The position numbers and the translations under genes were made by a program. Positions 17,039 through 26,545 of a stretch of DNA of 64,000 nt are shown here, piece after piece. This stretch comes from Dermatophilaceae bacterium Soc4.6 (GTDB lineage: Bacteria > Actinomycetota > Actinomycetes > Actinomycetales > Dermatophilaceae), in NCBI GenBank assembly GCA_039889245.1, contig JAZGVH010000002.1, positions 3,720,001-3,784,000 of the forward strand, in the 5' to 3' direction. A model generated the notes under the pieces. It had not been told where the DNA came from and searched no databases. It was given only the letters and a program-made list of their open reading frames with translations. Within the stretch, counting starts at the first letter, position 1. Every line of letters begins with the position of its first letter.

Positions 17039-17839
17039 ATGACCGTCCTCACCAGGGAACGGGTTGACCACGGGCAGGTGGGGGAGGACGACGTCCGGCG
17101 GGCGCTGGACGTCGTCATCGACCCCGAGCTCGACGAGCCCATCACCGACCTCGGCTTCGTGCGGTCGATCGAGGTGTCGGAGGCGGAGGTGCGCGTGCAC
17201 CTGCGGCTGCCGACGTCGTTCTGCTCGCCCAACTTCGCCTATCTCATGGCCTCGGACGCCAAGGACGCGATCACCGGTATGGAGGGGGTGGGGCACGTGG
17301 TCGTCGAGCTCGACGACCACCACGACTCCGACCTCATCAACACTGGGCTCGCGGCCGACGCGGGCTACAAGGGCACGTTCCGGCACGAGGCCGAGCACGA
17401 CCTCGAGGAGCTGCGGGCGACCTTCCAGCGCAAGGCCCACACAGCCGCGATGGAGCGGTGCCTTACGGGGCTGCTCCGCTCCGACCCCACGCTGGCTGAG
17501 GCCAGCGTGGGGCAGGTGCGGCTTGGTGAGCTGCCAGCGGCGCGGCATACGGACGCCTTGCTCCGGCGGCGGGCGGCCCTCGGGCTGACCGACGACCCCG
17601 AGGCGCTCGTCATGGTCGACCACGAGGGGCACGGCTACGCCCCCGACGCGGTGCCCATGGCGCTGCGGCGGGCGCGTTCGACGCGCATCTCGATCGACGG
17701 CAACGCGCACTTCTGTCGGGGGCTGCTCGCCACCCGCTACCCCGGGGCGGACGGCGACCAGGTCGCTCGGCCCGACGGTGCGGAGCCTGCCACCCACCAC
17801 CAGCTACTTTCGTTGACAGTGAAGGAGACCCGCGCATGA
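17039..17839 (+). CDS. DUF59/MIP18-type iron-sulfur assembly protein with extended C-terminus
   Basis: 266 residues. The first 100 form the DUF59 domain (VIDPELDEPITDLGFVRSIE), including the SFCSPNFAY cysteine. The C-terminal half is cluster-specific and has no known fold that I can see, with HEGHGYAPDAVP near 200. Such genes accompany propane/alkene monooxygenase operons and probably help load metal or Fe-S centres. It starts 3 bases after the amidohydrolase stop and ends in an ATGA overlap with the dehydrogenase. Confidence 0.8.
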   Translation: MTVLTRERVDHGQVGEDDVRRALDVVIDPELDEPITDLGFVRSIEVSEAEVRVHLRLPTSFCSPNFAYLMASDAKDAITGMEGVGHVVVELDDHHDSDLINTGLAADAGYKGTFRHEAEHDLEELRATFQRKAHTAAMERCLTGLLRSDPTLAEASVGQVRLGELPAARHTDALLRRRAALGLTDDPEALVMVDHEGHGYAPDAVPMALRRARSTRISIDGNAHFCRGLLATRYPGADGDQVARPDGAEPATHHQLLSLTVKETRA

Positions 17840-18870
17840 GCACCATGCGAGCCGTCCAGGTGGTCGGCTACCACCAGGACCTCAAGATGGCCGAGGTCCC
17901 GATCCCGCAGGCGTCCAGCCCGTGGGACGTCGTCGTGAGGATCGGTGGGGCCGGCGTGTGCCGCACCGACCTGCACATCCTCGAGGGGCAGTGGGCCGAG
18001 AAGTCGCAGGTCACGCTGCCCTACACGATCGGCCACGAGAACGCCGGGTGGGTGCACGCCATCGGCTCGGCCGTCACCAACGTCGCCGAGGGCGACAAGG
18101 TCATCCTCCACCCGCTCATCACCTGCGGCCTGTGCCGCGCGTGCCGCTCGGGCGACGACGTGCACTGCGAGAACAACCAGTTCCCGGGGATCAGCCACAA
18201 CGGCGGGTATGCCGAGTACCTCCTCACGTCGGCACGCTCGGTCGTCAAGATCGATGACTCGCTCGAGCCGGCCGACGTGGCGGCTCTCGCCGACGCCGGG
18301 CTGACCGCGTATCACGCGGCCGCGAAGGCGGCCAAGCGGCTGACCCCGCGGGACACCTGCGTCGTCATCGGCGCAGGAGGGTTGGGGCACATCGGGATCC
18401 AGGTGCTCAAGGCGCTGTCACCGGCCCGGCTCGTCGTCATCGACCGCAACCCGGATGCGCTCGAGCTCGCGAAGTCGATCGGCGCCGACGTCGGCGTGCT
18501 CGGCGACGGGTCGCAGGTGGAGGCGGTGCTCGACCTCACCCACGGCTTCGGCGCCGAGGTGGTCGTCGACTTCGTCGGGGAGAACGGCTCCACGTCGGAG
18601 GGCATCGCGATGACGCGGCAGGGAGGCGACTACCACGTCGTCGGCTACGGGGAGAACGTCGACGTGCCGACCATCGACCTCGTGTCCTCGGAGAAGAACG
18701 TCATCGGCAACCTCGTCGGGTCCTACAACGACCTGCAGGACCTCATGGCCCTCGCCGCATCCGGGGCGGTCACCCTGCACACCCAGAAGTACGCTCTCGA
18801 CGACTTCCAGTCGGCGATCTCCGACCTCGACGCCGGCAAGGTGCGGGGTCGCGCCATCCTCGTGCCCTGA
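17836..18870 (+). CDS. zinc-dependent NAD(P) alcohol dehydrogenase
   Basis: 344 residues, medium-chain dehydrogenase. Catalytic zinc ligands are seen at GVCRTDLH (about 39) and GHENAGWV (about 61), and structural zinc cysteines at CGLCRACRSGDDVHC (about 97-111). The Rossmann motif GAGGLGHIG is near 180. In propane-monooxygenase clusters this enzyme oxidises the alcohol formed (2-propanol or related), which is its most likely role here. Coupled by ATGA to the DUF59 gene. Confidence 0.9.
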   Translation: MSTMRAVQVVGYHQDLKMAEVPIPQASSPWDVVVRIGGAGVCRTDLHILEGQWAEKSQVTLPYTIGHENAGWVHAIGSAVTNVAEGDKVILHPLITCGLCRACRSGDDVHCENNQFPGISHNGGYAEYLLTSARSVVKIDDSLEPADVAALADAGLTAYHAAAKAAKRLTPRDTCVVIGAGGLGHIGIQVLKALSPARLVVIDRNPDALELAKSIGADVGVLGDGSQVEAVLDLTHGFGAEVVVDFVGENGSTSEGIAMTRQGGDYHVVGYGENVDVPTIDLVSSEKNVIGNLVGSYNDLQDLMALAASGAVTLHTQKYALDDFQSAISDLDAGKVRGRAILVP

Positions 18871-18944
18871 GCCGAGGTGCATCCGGCCCGGTGAGGGCGG
18901 GCTTCATCCACACCCTGCTTTCCTTCTCGGACAAAGGAGTCCCT

Positions 18945-19451
18945 GTGAAGAACTACCTGGGGATCGGGATCTCGATCGGCGTCCTCGCCGGCATCTGGAC
19001 CGCTCTCAGCACGAACATCATCATGACCAGCATGCCGCTCATCACCTGGGTCGGCTTCGCCGCTTGGGCGACCTACTTCGCTGCCGGGGCTGGGATCACC
19101 GGGCTGACCAAGTCGGTGGCGTCGAACGTCTCGGGAGCCGTCTACGGGTGGCTCGTCGTCGCCTTCGTCGGCGCGGTGGCCTTCAAGGGCAATCTCGCCA
19201 TCGCGGTGGCCGTCATCGCCCTGCTGATGTGCCTGCAGGCCAGCATCTCGGTGCTGAGCTTCATCCCCGGCGCGTTCATCGGGGCGGCGTCCTACTTCGG
19301 GACGACGTTCTCCTTCTGGCCCACCGTCGTCGCGCTCGTCATCGGGGGGCTCTTCGGCCATGCCTCGGGGCTCCTCGGCGGCGCCATCCAGGCCCGGCTG
19401 TCACCGCCGGTGCCCACCAGCTCTGTCGGGCCGTCGGCCACGGTGGCCTGA
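18945..19451 (+). CDS. DUF1097 integral membrane protein
   Basis: 168 residues with about five hydrophobic segments (near 6-25, 33-55, 68-85, 90-115 and 120-145). The glycine-rich pattern FAAWATYFAAGAGI near 45-60 is typical of DUF1097 proteins, which may be small-molecule carriers. I chose the GTG at 18945 because AAAGGAG lies at ideal distance; the frame is open further upstream. It lies 75 bp after the dehydrogenase, in the same direction, and ends before two strong hairpins. Confidence 0.75.
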   Translation: MKNYLGIGISIGVLAGIWTALSTNIIMTSMPLITWVGFAAWATYFAAGAGITGLTKSVASNVSGAVYGWLVVAFVGAVAFKGNLAIAVAVIALLMCLQASISVLSFIPGAFIGAASYFGTTFSFWPTVVALVIGGLFGHASGLLGGAIQARLSPPVPTSSVGPSATVA

Positions 19452-19459
19452 CCCGGGAG

Positions 19460-19552
19460 GGTGGTCGCGGCATCCCGTGTGGGGGCCGCGACCACCGTCT
19501 GCCCCGACTGGGGTATCCCCTGTCGTGGGGCGGCCGAGGGTGGCCGCCCCAC
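19460..19552 (+). terminator. two consecutive strong hairpins after the DUF1097 gene
   Basis: First stem: GGTGGTCGCGG (19460-19470) pairs perfectly with CCGCGACCACC (19486-19496). Second stem: GTGGGGCGGCC (19525-19535) pairs perfectly with GGCCGCCCCAC (19542-19552), with a 6-nt loop. Both lack a long U-run. They probably end or attenuate the operon before the small monooxygenase gene. Confidence 0.65.
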
Positions 19553-19573
19553 CACCTCGATCTAGGAGAGACG

Positions 19574-19891
19574 TTGATCTTCATCACCGCCAAGTTCCCC
19601 GTGAAGCCCGAGCACGCCGACGACTGGCCGCAGATCTCGCAGTGGTTCACCGACGCGTGCAACGCCGAGGAGGGCTGCCTGTTCTTCCAGTGGTCCCGCT
19701 CGGTCGCCGACCCCAACGAGTACGTGCTGCTCGAGGCCTTCCGCGACGACGATGCCGCGGCGGCGCACGTGGGATCGGCCGCGTTCAAGCGGGCGGGGGA
19801 GGAGCTGCCGGGCTACCTGTCGCGGACGCCGGACATCGTCAACGTCAAGGTCGACGGGTGGTCTGAGCTGGGGGAGCTGGCGGTCAGGTAG
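19574..19891 (+). CDS. ABM-family small monooxygenase (YgiN-like)
   Basis: 105 residues. Ferredoxin-like antibiotic-biosynthesis-monooxygenase fold: IFITAKFPVKPEHADDW at the start, CLFFQWSRSVADPNEYVLLEAF in the middle (histidine of the classical motif replaced by Q/S), then HVGSAAFKRAGEELPGYLS. TTG start after GGAGAG, a start and leader shared with the paralogue at 33099-33416. Members oxidise quinols or act on reactive intermediates; the substrate here is unknown. A fragment of a third copy lies at 21470-21585. Confidence 0.85.
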   Translation: MIFITAKFPVKPEHADDWPQISQWFTDACNAEEGCLFFQWSRSVADPNEYVLLEAFRDDDAAAAHVGSAAFKRAGEELPGYLSRTPDIVNVKVDGWSELGELAVR

Positions 19892-19915
19892 CGGGCTGCT
19901 GGCGACGGCACGGCG

Positions 19916-21418
19916 CTACCGGGGGCGCTGGAGACCGTAGTGCGCGATCTTGCGGTAGAGCGTGGCCCGGCTGATGCCCAGCTCCGCGGCGACGGCCGTG
20001 ACGGAGACCGCGGGGCGGGACAAGTGACGCTGGATCTCGTTGCGCTCGACCTGCTCCATTCGGGTGAGTCGGGTGCGGTGGTGACCAACGATGTCAGCCG
20101 GCAGGTGGCGGACGTCGACGACCTCGGTCCGCAGGGCCGCATCGTGCACCACACCCATGAGCTCGTCGACGTTGCCGGGCCAGCCGTGGCTGGTCAGGGC
20201 CCGCTCTGCGGCCGCGGTGAACGCGACCTCTCGAGAGCGGGTGTGGTGGGCGGCGTAGCGCGCGAGCGGCATGACGTCAGAAGGCCGCTCGCGCAGTGGC
20301 GGCACCTCGATGACCGCGTCGACCAACGCCCGCAGCGGTTCGGGCACGGCATCCAGCCGCTCGGTGGTCACCGCCCACGGCAGGGCCGGTACCGTCCCGG
20401 ACGAGGTCCTCGGCATCGATAGGCGAGCGGCCACCGCCCGGTCATGCAGAGTGCGCGCCCCCCACGCGGTGAGGCTGTCGACGCCCTCGACGATGACGCC
20501 GGTGCGCTCCTTGCCGAGCTCAGGGGTCCACAGCGACAGCCAGGCCTCTACGTCGTCGGGCGCGGGGGTGGCCGCGCTGAGGATGCGGTCGTGCGGACGG
20601 GTGCGCCGCATCGCCTGCGCCAGCAACGTCGCCCGGCCGCACCCCGGCTCGCCGACCGCGGCGACGACCCGGCCCGCCTCGAGGGCGAGCACGGCGAGGT
20701 GCAGCGCGTCGGTCCAGGCGGTCGACATCGCCCCGAGCGTGCCCGAGCCGGGCTCTAGCCGCGCCGTCTGCGCGCGGAAGACCCCACCACGCGGCTGGGG
20801 GCGGGCGACGTGGCCGTGCGAGCGGGCCAGCATCAGGGCCGAGGTGGTGCCGGCGGCCGACTGGGCGAGCGCCAGGAGCAGATCGGTCGACGAGCGCGCC
20901 CAGGTGGTGATGTTGACGCAGCCCTCGAGCCGGCCGGAATGGGGGTCGAGCACCGGGACGGCGGCGCACGTGTAGGTGCACAAGCTCGCCGAGTAGTGCT
21001 CGTCGGCGCGCACCAGCGTCGGCGCCCGGTCGGCCAGCGCAAGCCCGAGCCCGTTGGTGCCGGCAGCCCGCTCGGAGTAGGCGAACCCCGGGGCGAGGTG
21101 AACGCGGTCGAGCGCCCGCAGCAGTGAGGTGTCACCGCTGAGCCGGTTGAGCACCAGCCCGTCGGCGTCGGTGAGCATCAGGGCGATCGGCTCGTTGGCC
21201 AGCGTCTGGTGCAGCCCGCTGAGCACCTCATCACCGCACTCGAAGAAGAGCGAGTCAGCCGCCGAAGTGCCCGCCCAGATCGGGTCGACCTCGTCGAGGT
21301 CCACCCCGTAGTCCTCACTGCGCTGCCACGACGCGAGCAGGCGCCGGGAGACGGCCGTCGGCACACCGTACGGCGATCTCGCCCGCAGGGGCAGCAGCGG
21401 GTCATCGGGTGGCGTCAT
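19916..21418 (-). CDS. MimR/AcoR-type regulator (GAF, degenerate AAA, Fis HTH)
   Basis: 500 residues. GAF sensor about residues 40-190 (YSERAAGTNGLGLALADRAP, then SASLCTYTCAAVPVLDP). A sigma54-activator-like AAA region follows, but its Walker A is altered (GEPGCGRATL near 255), and the GAFTGA loop that contacts sigma54 is absent, as expected in actinobacteria without sigma54. The C-terminal Fis-type helix-turn-helix is about 455-498 (VTAVAAELGISRATLYRKIA). Relatives activate propane and alkene monooxygenase operons. The ATG at 21418 follows GGGAGGGG. It is convergent with the cluster it probably controls. Confidence 0.85.
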   Translation of the reverse strand: MTPPDDPLLPLRARSPYGVPTAVSRRLLASWQRSEDYGVDLDEVDPIWAGTSAADSLFFECGDEVLSGLHQTLANEPIALMLTDADGLVLNRLSGDTSLLRALDRVHLAPGFAYSERAAGTNGLGLALADRAPTLVRADEHYSASLCTYTCAAVPVLDPHSGRLEGCVNITTWARSSTDLLLALAQSAAGTTSALMLARSHGHVARPQPRGGVFRAQTARLEPGSGTLGAMSTAWTDALHLAVLALEAGRVVAAVGEPGCGRATLLAQAMRRTRPHDRILSAATPAPDDVEAWLSLWTPELGKERTGVIVEGVDSLTAWGARTLHDRAVAARLSMPRTSSGTVPALPWAVTTERLDAVPEPLRALVDAVIEVPPLRERPSDVMPLARYAAHHTRSREVAFTAAAERALTSHGWPGNVDELMGVVHDAALRTEVVDVRHLPADIVGHHRTRLTRMEQVERNEIQRHLSRPAVSVTAVAAELGISRATLYRKIAHYGLQRPR

Positions 21419-21469
21419 CGCCCCTCCCTTCATGGCCCAGCGTATGCCCTGCACGATCCGTCCGGGCGG

Positions 21470-21585
21470 GGGAGGAGCCGCCGGGCTACCTGTCGCGGTC
21501 GGCCGACATCGTCAACGTGAAGGTGGACGGCTGGTCTGGGCTGGGGGAGCCGGCGGTCAAGCAGCTGACTGCTGGCGACTCGTGA
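21470..21585 (+). pseudogene. 3' fragment of an ABM-family monooxygenase gene
   Basis: Encodes only the last third of the family, GEEPPGYLSRSADIVNVKV and on to a TGA at 21583. It is closely similar at DNA level to 19797-19910, including sequence just past that gene's stop (GCTGGCGAC). The front is missing; the divergent regulator's promoter side occupies that place. It points to a tandem duplication of the monooxygenase gene around the regulator followed by loss. Confidence 0.8.
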
Positions 21586-21620
21586 TCGGCCCCGCCCATG
21601 GTCCTTGGGGCCGGAGCGGG

Positions 21621-21650
21621 GCTTATGCGGGCTTATGCGGGCTTATGCGC
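21621..21650. repeat. 10-bp tandem repeat, three copies
   Basis: GCTTATGCGG, GCTTATGCGG, GCTTATGCGC in direct succession, just after the 3' end of the PIN-domain remnant. Short tandem array of unknown role, probably slippage-derived. Confidence 0.85.
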
Positions 21651-21659
21651 CGTTCGTTG

Positions 21660-22011
21660 TCAGACGGACACGATCTCGACCAGGTTTTCCAACCCACGCA
21701 GGTCCCTGGAGTTGCGGGTGTAGAGCCTGGCCGAGTGGACGTGCGCCGTAGCGGCGATGAGCAGGTCCAAGACCCGGCTGCGGGGGTTGGCGACCGACCG
21801 CCACCACGGCCGAAGCCAGCGCACCGTAAGTGGTCGCGACCGCCGCATCCACGGGCAGCGGTGAGAAGCTGGCCTGCAGGATGGACAGGCGGCGCAGTCG
21901 TTCCGTCCGCACCTCGAGGTGCTGCGCGACCAACACTCCGAAACTGAGTTCCGCCAGGCTGGCGGCACTGATCGCCAGCTCGCCCTCCAAGGGAGGGAGG
22001 TCGTCGGTCAA
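21660..22011 (-). pseudogene. PIN-domain (VapC-type) toxin remnant, frameshifted and truncated
   Basis: The middle of a PIN domain is read from about 22011 (ELAISAASLAELSFGVLVA, then FSPLPVDAAVATTYGALA), and its C-terminal end is in another frame (RVLDLLIAATAHVHSARLYT, then LENLVEIVSV). The shift falls at a five-G run (21782-21786 on the plus strand): removing one base joins the two parts. The N-terminal strand with the first catalytic aspartate is absent. No VapB antitoxin was found. Probably dead, although a sequencing error in the G-run should be considered. Confidence 0.75.
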
Positions 22012-22385
22012 AAGCAGGCTGTGCGCAGCTCGTCAGCGTCCAGCGAGGCCAGCCACTGCTCGGTCGCCGTGGGCTCGGGCGGTCGGGGCAGGAAGGCGAG
22101 CGGGCGGGCGTAGTCGAGGGCCGCCAGGCCGACCGCGACCGTGTGCTCGCACAGGCTGCTCACCCCGCGCCGCCGGGACGGGCAGCTGTTGGTCAGCCGG
22201 CCACGTGACCACTCGAGCACCACGATCGCCGGAGCCAGGTGCGGGTGGACGCCACCGGCCCGACCCGGCTCGACGAAGACGTCCTCGACGAGGTCGGCCG
22301 CCTCCTGCCCCGCGGCGTACTCGTCAGGGGAGGAGTGGGTGAGCAGGGCCGCTTCGCTGAGCAGACCGTCGATGACCAGCGCCAT
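22008..22385 (-). CDS. small SWIM-zinc-finger-like protein
   Basis: 125 residues. Residues about 18-95 follow the SWIM layout, a glycine-rich entry (EYAAGQEAADLVEDVFVEPG) and later CPSRRRGVSSLCEHTVAVGLAALDYA. The second half-site C-x-H (CEH) is intact, but the first is CPS rather than CxC, so zinc binding may be altered. Function unknown; SWIM domains bind DNA or proteins. ATG start; its stop overlaps the PIN remnant by 4 bp. Confidence 0.5.
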   Translation of the reverse strand: MALVIDGLLSEAALLTHSSPDEYAAGQEAADLVEDVFVEPGRAGGVHPHLAPAIVVLEWSRGRLTNSCPSRRRGVSSLCEHTVAVGLAALDYARPLAFLPRPPEPTATEQWLASLDADELRTACF

Positions 22386-22499
22386 GGACCCATCTTCGCG
22401 TGTGGGCGCCGGCCGTCGTGCGGGCGCCTCACAGTGCCCCCATTCTCAGAGGCGCGACGGTAGCGTTTCCCGAGGAAGCCAGTCGGTGTCGCGTGGTGA

Positions 22500-24362
22500 C
22501 TACGCCGTGAGGTGGCGCAGGAAGTCGTTGGTCGGCCCGTCGGTCGAGTGGATGCTCACCCCCTGCATCCCGCGCGTGAGCAGCACCTTGTAGACGTTGC
22601 GCACCAGCCGGTCGAAGTCGGCGTCCGAGACCGTGCTGCGGTTCCTGAAGTCAGGGTCGCGGTTGGCGCTCCGCACCGACACCCAGCGCCCCTCTCGCCA
22701 CACGAGATCGGGCCCGATGATGACGCCGGCGTAGTCGTACTCGAACCCCTGCGCGGTGTAGACGCACCCGACCTGCCCGAACCCGGCCGGGTCCGTCGCC
22801 CACAGCGCGGCGGCGGGAGCGCCGCCGACCGACCGGTCGCCCTTGAGGTTCCACGGCCGCGACCACCCGCCGATCGACACGTCGGGCACGAGCGTGCCGT
22901 CGCGGCCCGGATCGCTCCAGGGCCAGCAGTATCCGGCGGCCATCCGGGCGCCATACCCCTGCTGGTGCGTGGTGGCCAGCCCGTGCTCCAGCTCGGCGGG
23001 GGAGTCGACGACCTCGACGGCGAAGTGGTCGTCGCCCGACCAGGGGATGGGGCCGCCGGGCTCGAGCCCGAGCAGCCGCTGCACCCACGCGACGTAGGCC
23101 TGCGACCCGCCACAGCGGAACTGCTCGTCGAGGCTGATCCGCTCCACCATGATCCCGAGCTGCGCTGCGTGCTTCTCGATGTCGTCCACCGTGCCGAGCT
23201 CGCCCGGGCGCACGACCTGGTGCTCGTCGAGCAGGAAGACGGGCACCCGTGCGGCCGCGAAGAGCTCGTCGATCTGCGGGCGTCCCGTGCGCTGCTCGGC
23301 TTTGGTCCACCGGTTGACGGAGGTCTCGCGGATGCGGTGGGCCTCGTCGAGGATGAGCACGTCGAGGTCGTTGGGCTCAGCGGTGATGAACGAGTTGAAG
23401 TACTGAAACATCCTCTGCACCCTCGGCGCCCGCGCGCCGGCCACCTTGCGCAGGGTCTGGGTGAAGGAGCGCGAGCCCGTGGCGTGCAGCACCGACCGCC
23501 CCTCGCGTGACAGCTCACCGAGCAGCGACAGCGCGATGACGCTCTTGCCGCTGCCCGGCCCACCGGTGATGACGACGGCCGACTTCGAGTCCTCGCGTCG
23601 TGCCCGGTCGACCGCGTGCAGCACGTGGTGGAAGGCGTCCATCTGCTCCCCCAGCAACACGAACACCTCCCGCCGCTGCACCTCCTCGGCCGCGACCTGC
23701 AGCAGCTGCCGGGACGGGGTGATGCGACTGCCGAGCAACGCGTCGCCGTACGGCGTGCCGTCGACCCCGCTCGCGAAGCGCGAGCGGAGGAACTCGACGA
23801 AGTCTCCGCGGCGCTGCCCGGTGAAGAGGCGCCCGTGCTGGTCCGGTGCCATCCGCAGCAGCTCGGAGACCCCGGAGTCGGTGGCGTTGTGCAGGTAGGC
23901 GACTCCGGCGAGGGCCGCGGGCTCCTCGGCGAGAGCGGCGGTGAAGTCACGCAGGTAGTCGCAGTAGCCCCGGACCTGCAGCACGGGGTGGGTGACCGGG
24001 CGGGCTCCATACGCCTTGATGGTGACGAGGGAGTCGTCGCCCTCGAAGAGCTCGGCGTCGCTCCACTGCTTGAGCTCGACGACGAGGTATGACGCGCCGC
24101 CCGTCGTCGGGTGCTGCCCGGAGAGCACGACATCGGCGCGCTTGCTGGTGAGTGGCAGCTGGTACTCGATGAGCATCTCGACGTCACCCAGGCCCGCGGT
24201 CAGCAGGTCGGCCGCGAGGGCGGGCAGGCTTCGCTCCCACGACAACCGCTCACCGGGGCTGGGGGTGCGTCCTGCCTTGACTCGCATCTCGGTCACCAGT
24301 CGTGCGACGAGGCCTTGCTCGACGGGTGAGAAGGCACCGGCGGTGGTGCGGAAGAGTGTCAC
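22500..24362 (-). CDS. DUF2075 P-loop protein with N-terminal nuclease-like domain
   Basis: About 620 residues from the GTG at 24362 (VTLFRTTAG). Residues about 60-110 contain ADVVLSGQ and then YLVVELKQW, the spaced D...ExK of a PD-(D/E)XK nuclease fold. Walker A GGPGSGKS is near 265, Walker [12 protein letters not shown] near 325, and the C-terminal helicase motifs include [15 protein letters not shown] and [13 protein letters not shown]. These SF1-helicase-like proteins are thought to act on foreign or damaged nucleic acids; some relatives sit in defence islands. It is divergent from the chemoreceptor gene and appears intact. Confidence 0.85.
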   Translation of the reverse strand: MTLFRTTAGAFSPVEQGLVARLVTEMRVKAGRTPSPGERLSWERSLPALAADLLTAGLGDVEMLIEYQLPLTSKRADVVLSGQHPTTGGASYLVVELKQWSDAELFEGDDSLVTIKAYGARPVTHPVLQVRGYCDYLRDFTAALAEEPAALAGVAYLHNATDSGVSELLRMAPDQHGRLFTGQRRGDFVEFLRSRFASGVDGTPYGDALLGSRITPSRQLLQVAAEEVQRREVFVLLGEQMDAFHHVLHAVDRARREDSKSAVVITGGPGSGKSVIALSLLGELSREGRSVLHATGSRSFTQTLRKVAGARAPRVQRMFQYFNSFITAEPNDLDVLILDEAHRIRETSVNRWTKAEQRTGRPQIDELFAAARVPVFLLDEHQVVRPGELGTVDDIEKHAAQLGIMVERISLDEQFRCGGSQAYVAWVQRLLGLEPGGPIPWSGDDHFAVEVVDSPAELEHGLATTHQQGYGARMAAGYCWPWSDPGRDGTLVPDVSIGGWSRPWNLKGDRSVGGAPAAALWATDPAGFGQVGCVYTAQGFEYDYAGVIIGPDLVWREGRWVSVRSANRDPDFRNRSTVSDADFDRLVRNVYKVLLTRGMQGVSIHSTDGPTNDFLRHLTA

Positions 24363-24577
24363 AGGTCGGGTCCCCAGACAGCACGATGTCATCGTGCGGG
24401 TGGGGGCGTGTCCCGGAGGAAGCCCGTCGGGCCGCGTGTACAGCAGTGACCCTAGCCAACCCCGTCGGGATCGGCGCGGGAAGCTCGGCGGCCGAACGGC
24501 TCATGGATCGGGTCGGCCCTGCCGATCGGGGAGTGGGAGGCATCTTCCGCCGTCAGTCAGTCGTCCTCGTGGGGTGT

Positions 24578-26545
24578 GTGGTGCGCAGGTTCCGGTTCAC
24601 GATCAAGGCGCGCATCGTCGCGGCCATGGTGCTCATGCTGGTGGTCTCGATGGTGGGAGTGGTCTCCTACATCACCGGTCGCAGTGCCGACGAGGCCCGA
24701 CGGGCCGGCTTCGCGTATGCCGACGAGGTCGCCCAGCGCAACGCGGCGGCGGCGCAGCGAGTGATGCAGGGCGCCCTCGACACCGCGGAGAACCTCGCGC
24801 CGATGCTGCTGGCGAACTCAGCCACGGGTCGGGACCGGCGGGTGGTCAACGCCGAGCTGCGGTCGGTGCTTTCGACCCACCCCGAATACCTCGGCACGTG
24901 GACCTGCTGGGAGCCCAACGCGTTCGACGGACGCGACGCGAGCTTCCGCAACGCCGGCGCCGGCGACGACGCGACGGGTCGGCTGATCCCCTACTGGGTG
25001 CGCGACGCCGGCGCCATCAGCCAGACCCCGCTCGTCGACTACACCAAGGCCGGTGCCAACGACTGGTATGCCATCGCCGCGACCAGCCGCAGGGAGAAGG
25101 TCCTCGAGCCGTACGTCTACCAGATCGGCGGCAAGGACGTGCTCATGACGTCGGTGGCGGTGCCCATGATCCGGGGCGGGAAGGTCGTCGGGGTGTCGGG
25201 GGTCGACCTGACGCTGGCCAGCCTGCAAGCGGTGATCAGTGGCATCCGCCCCCTGGGCACCGGCAGTGCGACGCTGCTCAGCACGTCCGGCAACGTGGTC
25301 GGTGGCGGGAGCAGCCAGGATGTCGGCAAGCCGGCTGACGAGGGTCTGCGGGCCCTCGCGGCCAGCTCGGTCAAGACCGGGAAGAGCGCCGAACGCACCC
25401 TCGACGTCAGCGGCGCCGAGACGCTGCAGGTCGCCGTCCCCGTGCGGTTGGGGGCGGGTGACACCTGGTCGCTCGTCATCTCCGTGCCGACAGCCACCAT
25501 CGTCGCCGCGGCGAACAGCACCCGCACCACCGGCATCCTCATCGCGCTGGCCGCGGTGCTGATCGCCGCCCTGGTGGCCTACTTCCTGGCCCGCACGATC
25601 GTGCGGCCGATCGTGCGGCTGCGCGACCGCATGGCTGAGATCGCCGACGGCGAGGGAGACCTGACCCAGCGCGCCGTGGTCAGCGACGACGAGGCGGGCG
25701 ACCTGGCCGACGCGTTCAACCGCTTCATCGAGAAGGTCGCCACCACCATCCGGGGCATCGCCGAGTCGACGGCGCAGCTGACCAGCGCGGCGCAGCAGCT
25801 CGACACCGTGAGTGCTCAGCTGCAGTCCGGGGCCGCCGACGCCTCCCACCAGGTGGGGACGGCCAGCTCGGCGAGTGAGCAGGTCAGTGCCGGGGTGCAG
25901 TCGATCGCCGCCGGCGCCGACCAGATGGGGGCCTCGATCACCGAGATCGCCTCCAACGCCACCCAGGCCGCCCAGGTCGCCTCCGAGGCCATGGCCGTGG
26001 CTCAGCGCACCAACGAGCAGGTCGGCGCTCTCGGCGTGGCCAGCGCCGAGATCGGCGACGTCGTCAAGCTCATCAGCACCATCGCCGAGCAGACCAACCT
26101 GCTCGCCCTCAACGCGACGATCGAGGCGGCCCGTGCGGGCGAGTTCGGCAAGGGCTTCGCCGTGGTCGCCTCCGAGGTCAAGGAGCTCGCGCACCAGACC
26201 GCGCAGGCGACCCAGATGATCAGCGACCGGATCGGGGCCATCCAGCTCTCCAGCGTCTCGGCAGCGACCGCCATCACCGAGATCGCCGAGGTCATCACCA
26301 GGATCAGCGACTTCACCATGACCATCGCGTCGGCCGTGGAGGAGCAGACCGCCACGACCAGCGAGATGAGCCGCACCGTGGCGGAGGTCGCCGCCAGCAG
26401 CGCGGGGGTCGCCGACACCATCAACGGCGTGGCCGACGTCGCGGCCTCCACCGCCGGCAGTGCCACGACCACCCAGCACGCGGCGGCCAACCTCTCCGGA
26501 CTTGCCGCGGATCTCACCCAGCTCGTCGGCACGTTCCGCTACTAG
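24578..26545 (+). CDS. methyl-accepting chemotaxis protein (dCache sensor)
   Basis: About 655 residues. TM1 is near 10-30 ([20 protein letters not shown]); the periplasmic-type dCache domain is about 35-310 with [22 protein letters not shown]2 about 320-340; HAMP about 340-390; the signalling domain contains the conserved hairpin [20 protein letters not shown] near 505. It senses a small ligand and controls CheA. GTG codons at 24578 and 24581 fit before the basic N-terminus [11 protein letters not shown]; the frame is open far upstream. Its TAG stop is formed at the TA target of the IS630 element that follows. Confidence 0.9.
   Translation: MVRRFRFTIKARIVAAMVLMLVVSMVGVVSYITGRSADEARRAGFAYADEVAQRNAAAAQRVMQGALDTAENLAPMLLANSATGRDRRVVNAELRSVLSTHPEYLGTWTCWEPNAFDGRDASFRNAGAGDDATGRLIPYWVRDAGAISQTPLVDYTKAGANDWYAIAATSRREKVLEPYVYQIGGKDVLMTSVAVPMIRGGKVVGVSGVDLTLASLQAVISGIRPLGTGSATLLSTSGNVVGGGSSQDVGKPADEGLRALAASSVKTGKSAERTLDVSGAETLQVAVPVRLGAGDTWSLVISVPTATIVAAANSTRTTGILIALAAVLIAALVAYFLARTIVRPIVRLRDRMAEIADGEGDLTQRAVVSDDEAGDLADAFNRFIEKVATTIRGIAESTAQLTSAAQQLDTVSAQLQSGAADASHQVGTASSASEQVSAGVQSIAAGADQMGASITEIASNATQAAQVASEAMAVAQRTNEQVGALGVASAEIGDVVKLISTIAEQTNLLALNATIEAARAGEFGKGFAVVASEVKELAHQTAQATQMISDRIGAIQLSSVSAATAITEIAEVITRISDFTMTIASAVEEQTATTSEMSRTVAEVAASSAGVADTINGVADVAASTAGSATTTQHAAANLSGLAADLTQLVGTFRY

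Noticed and set aside
21625-21650. CRISPR array
   Set aside because: The repeats are 10 bp, in direct contact and only three; no spacers and no cas genes.
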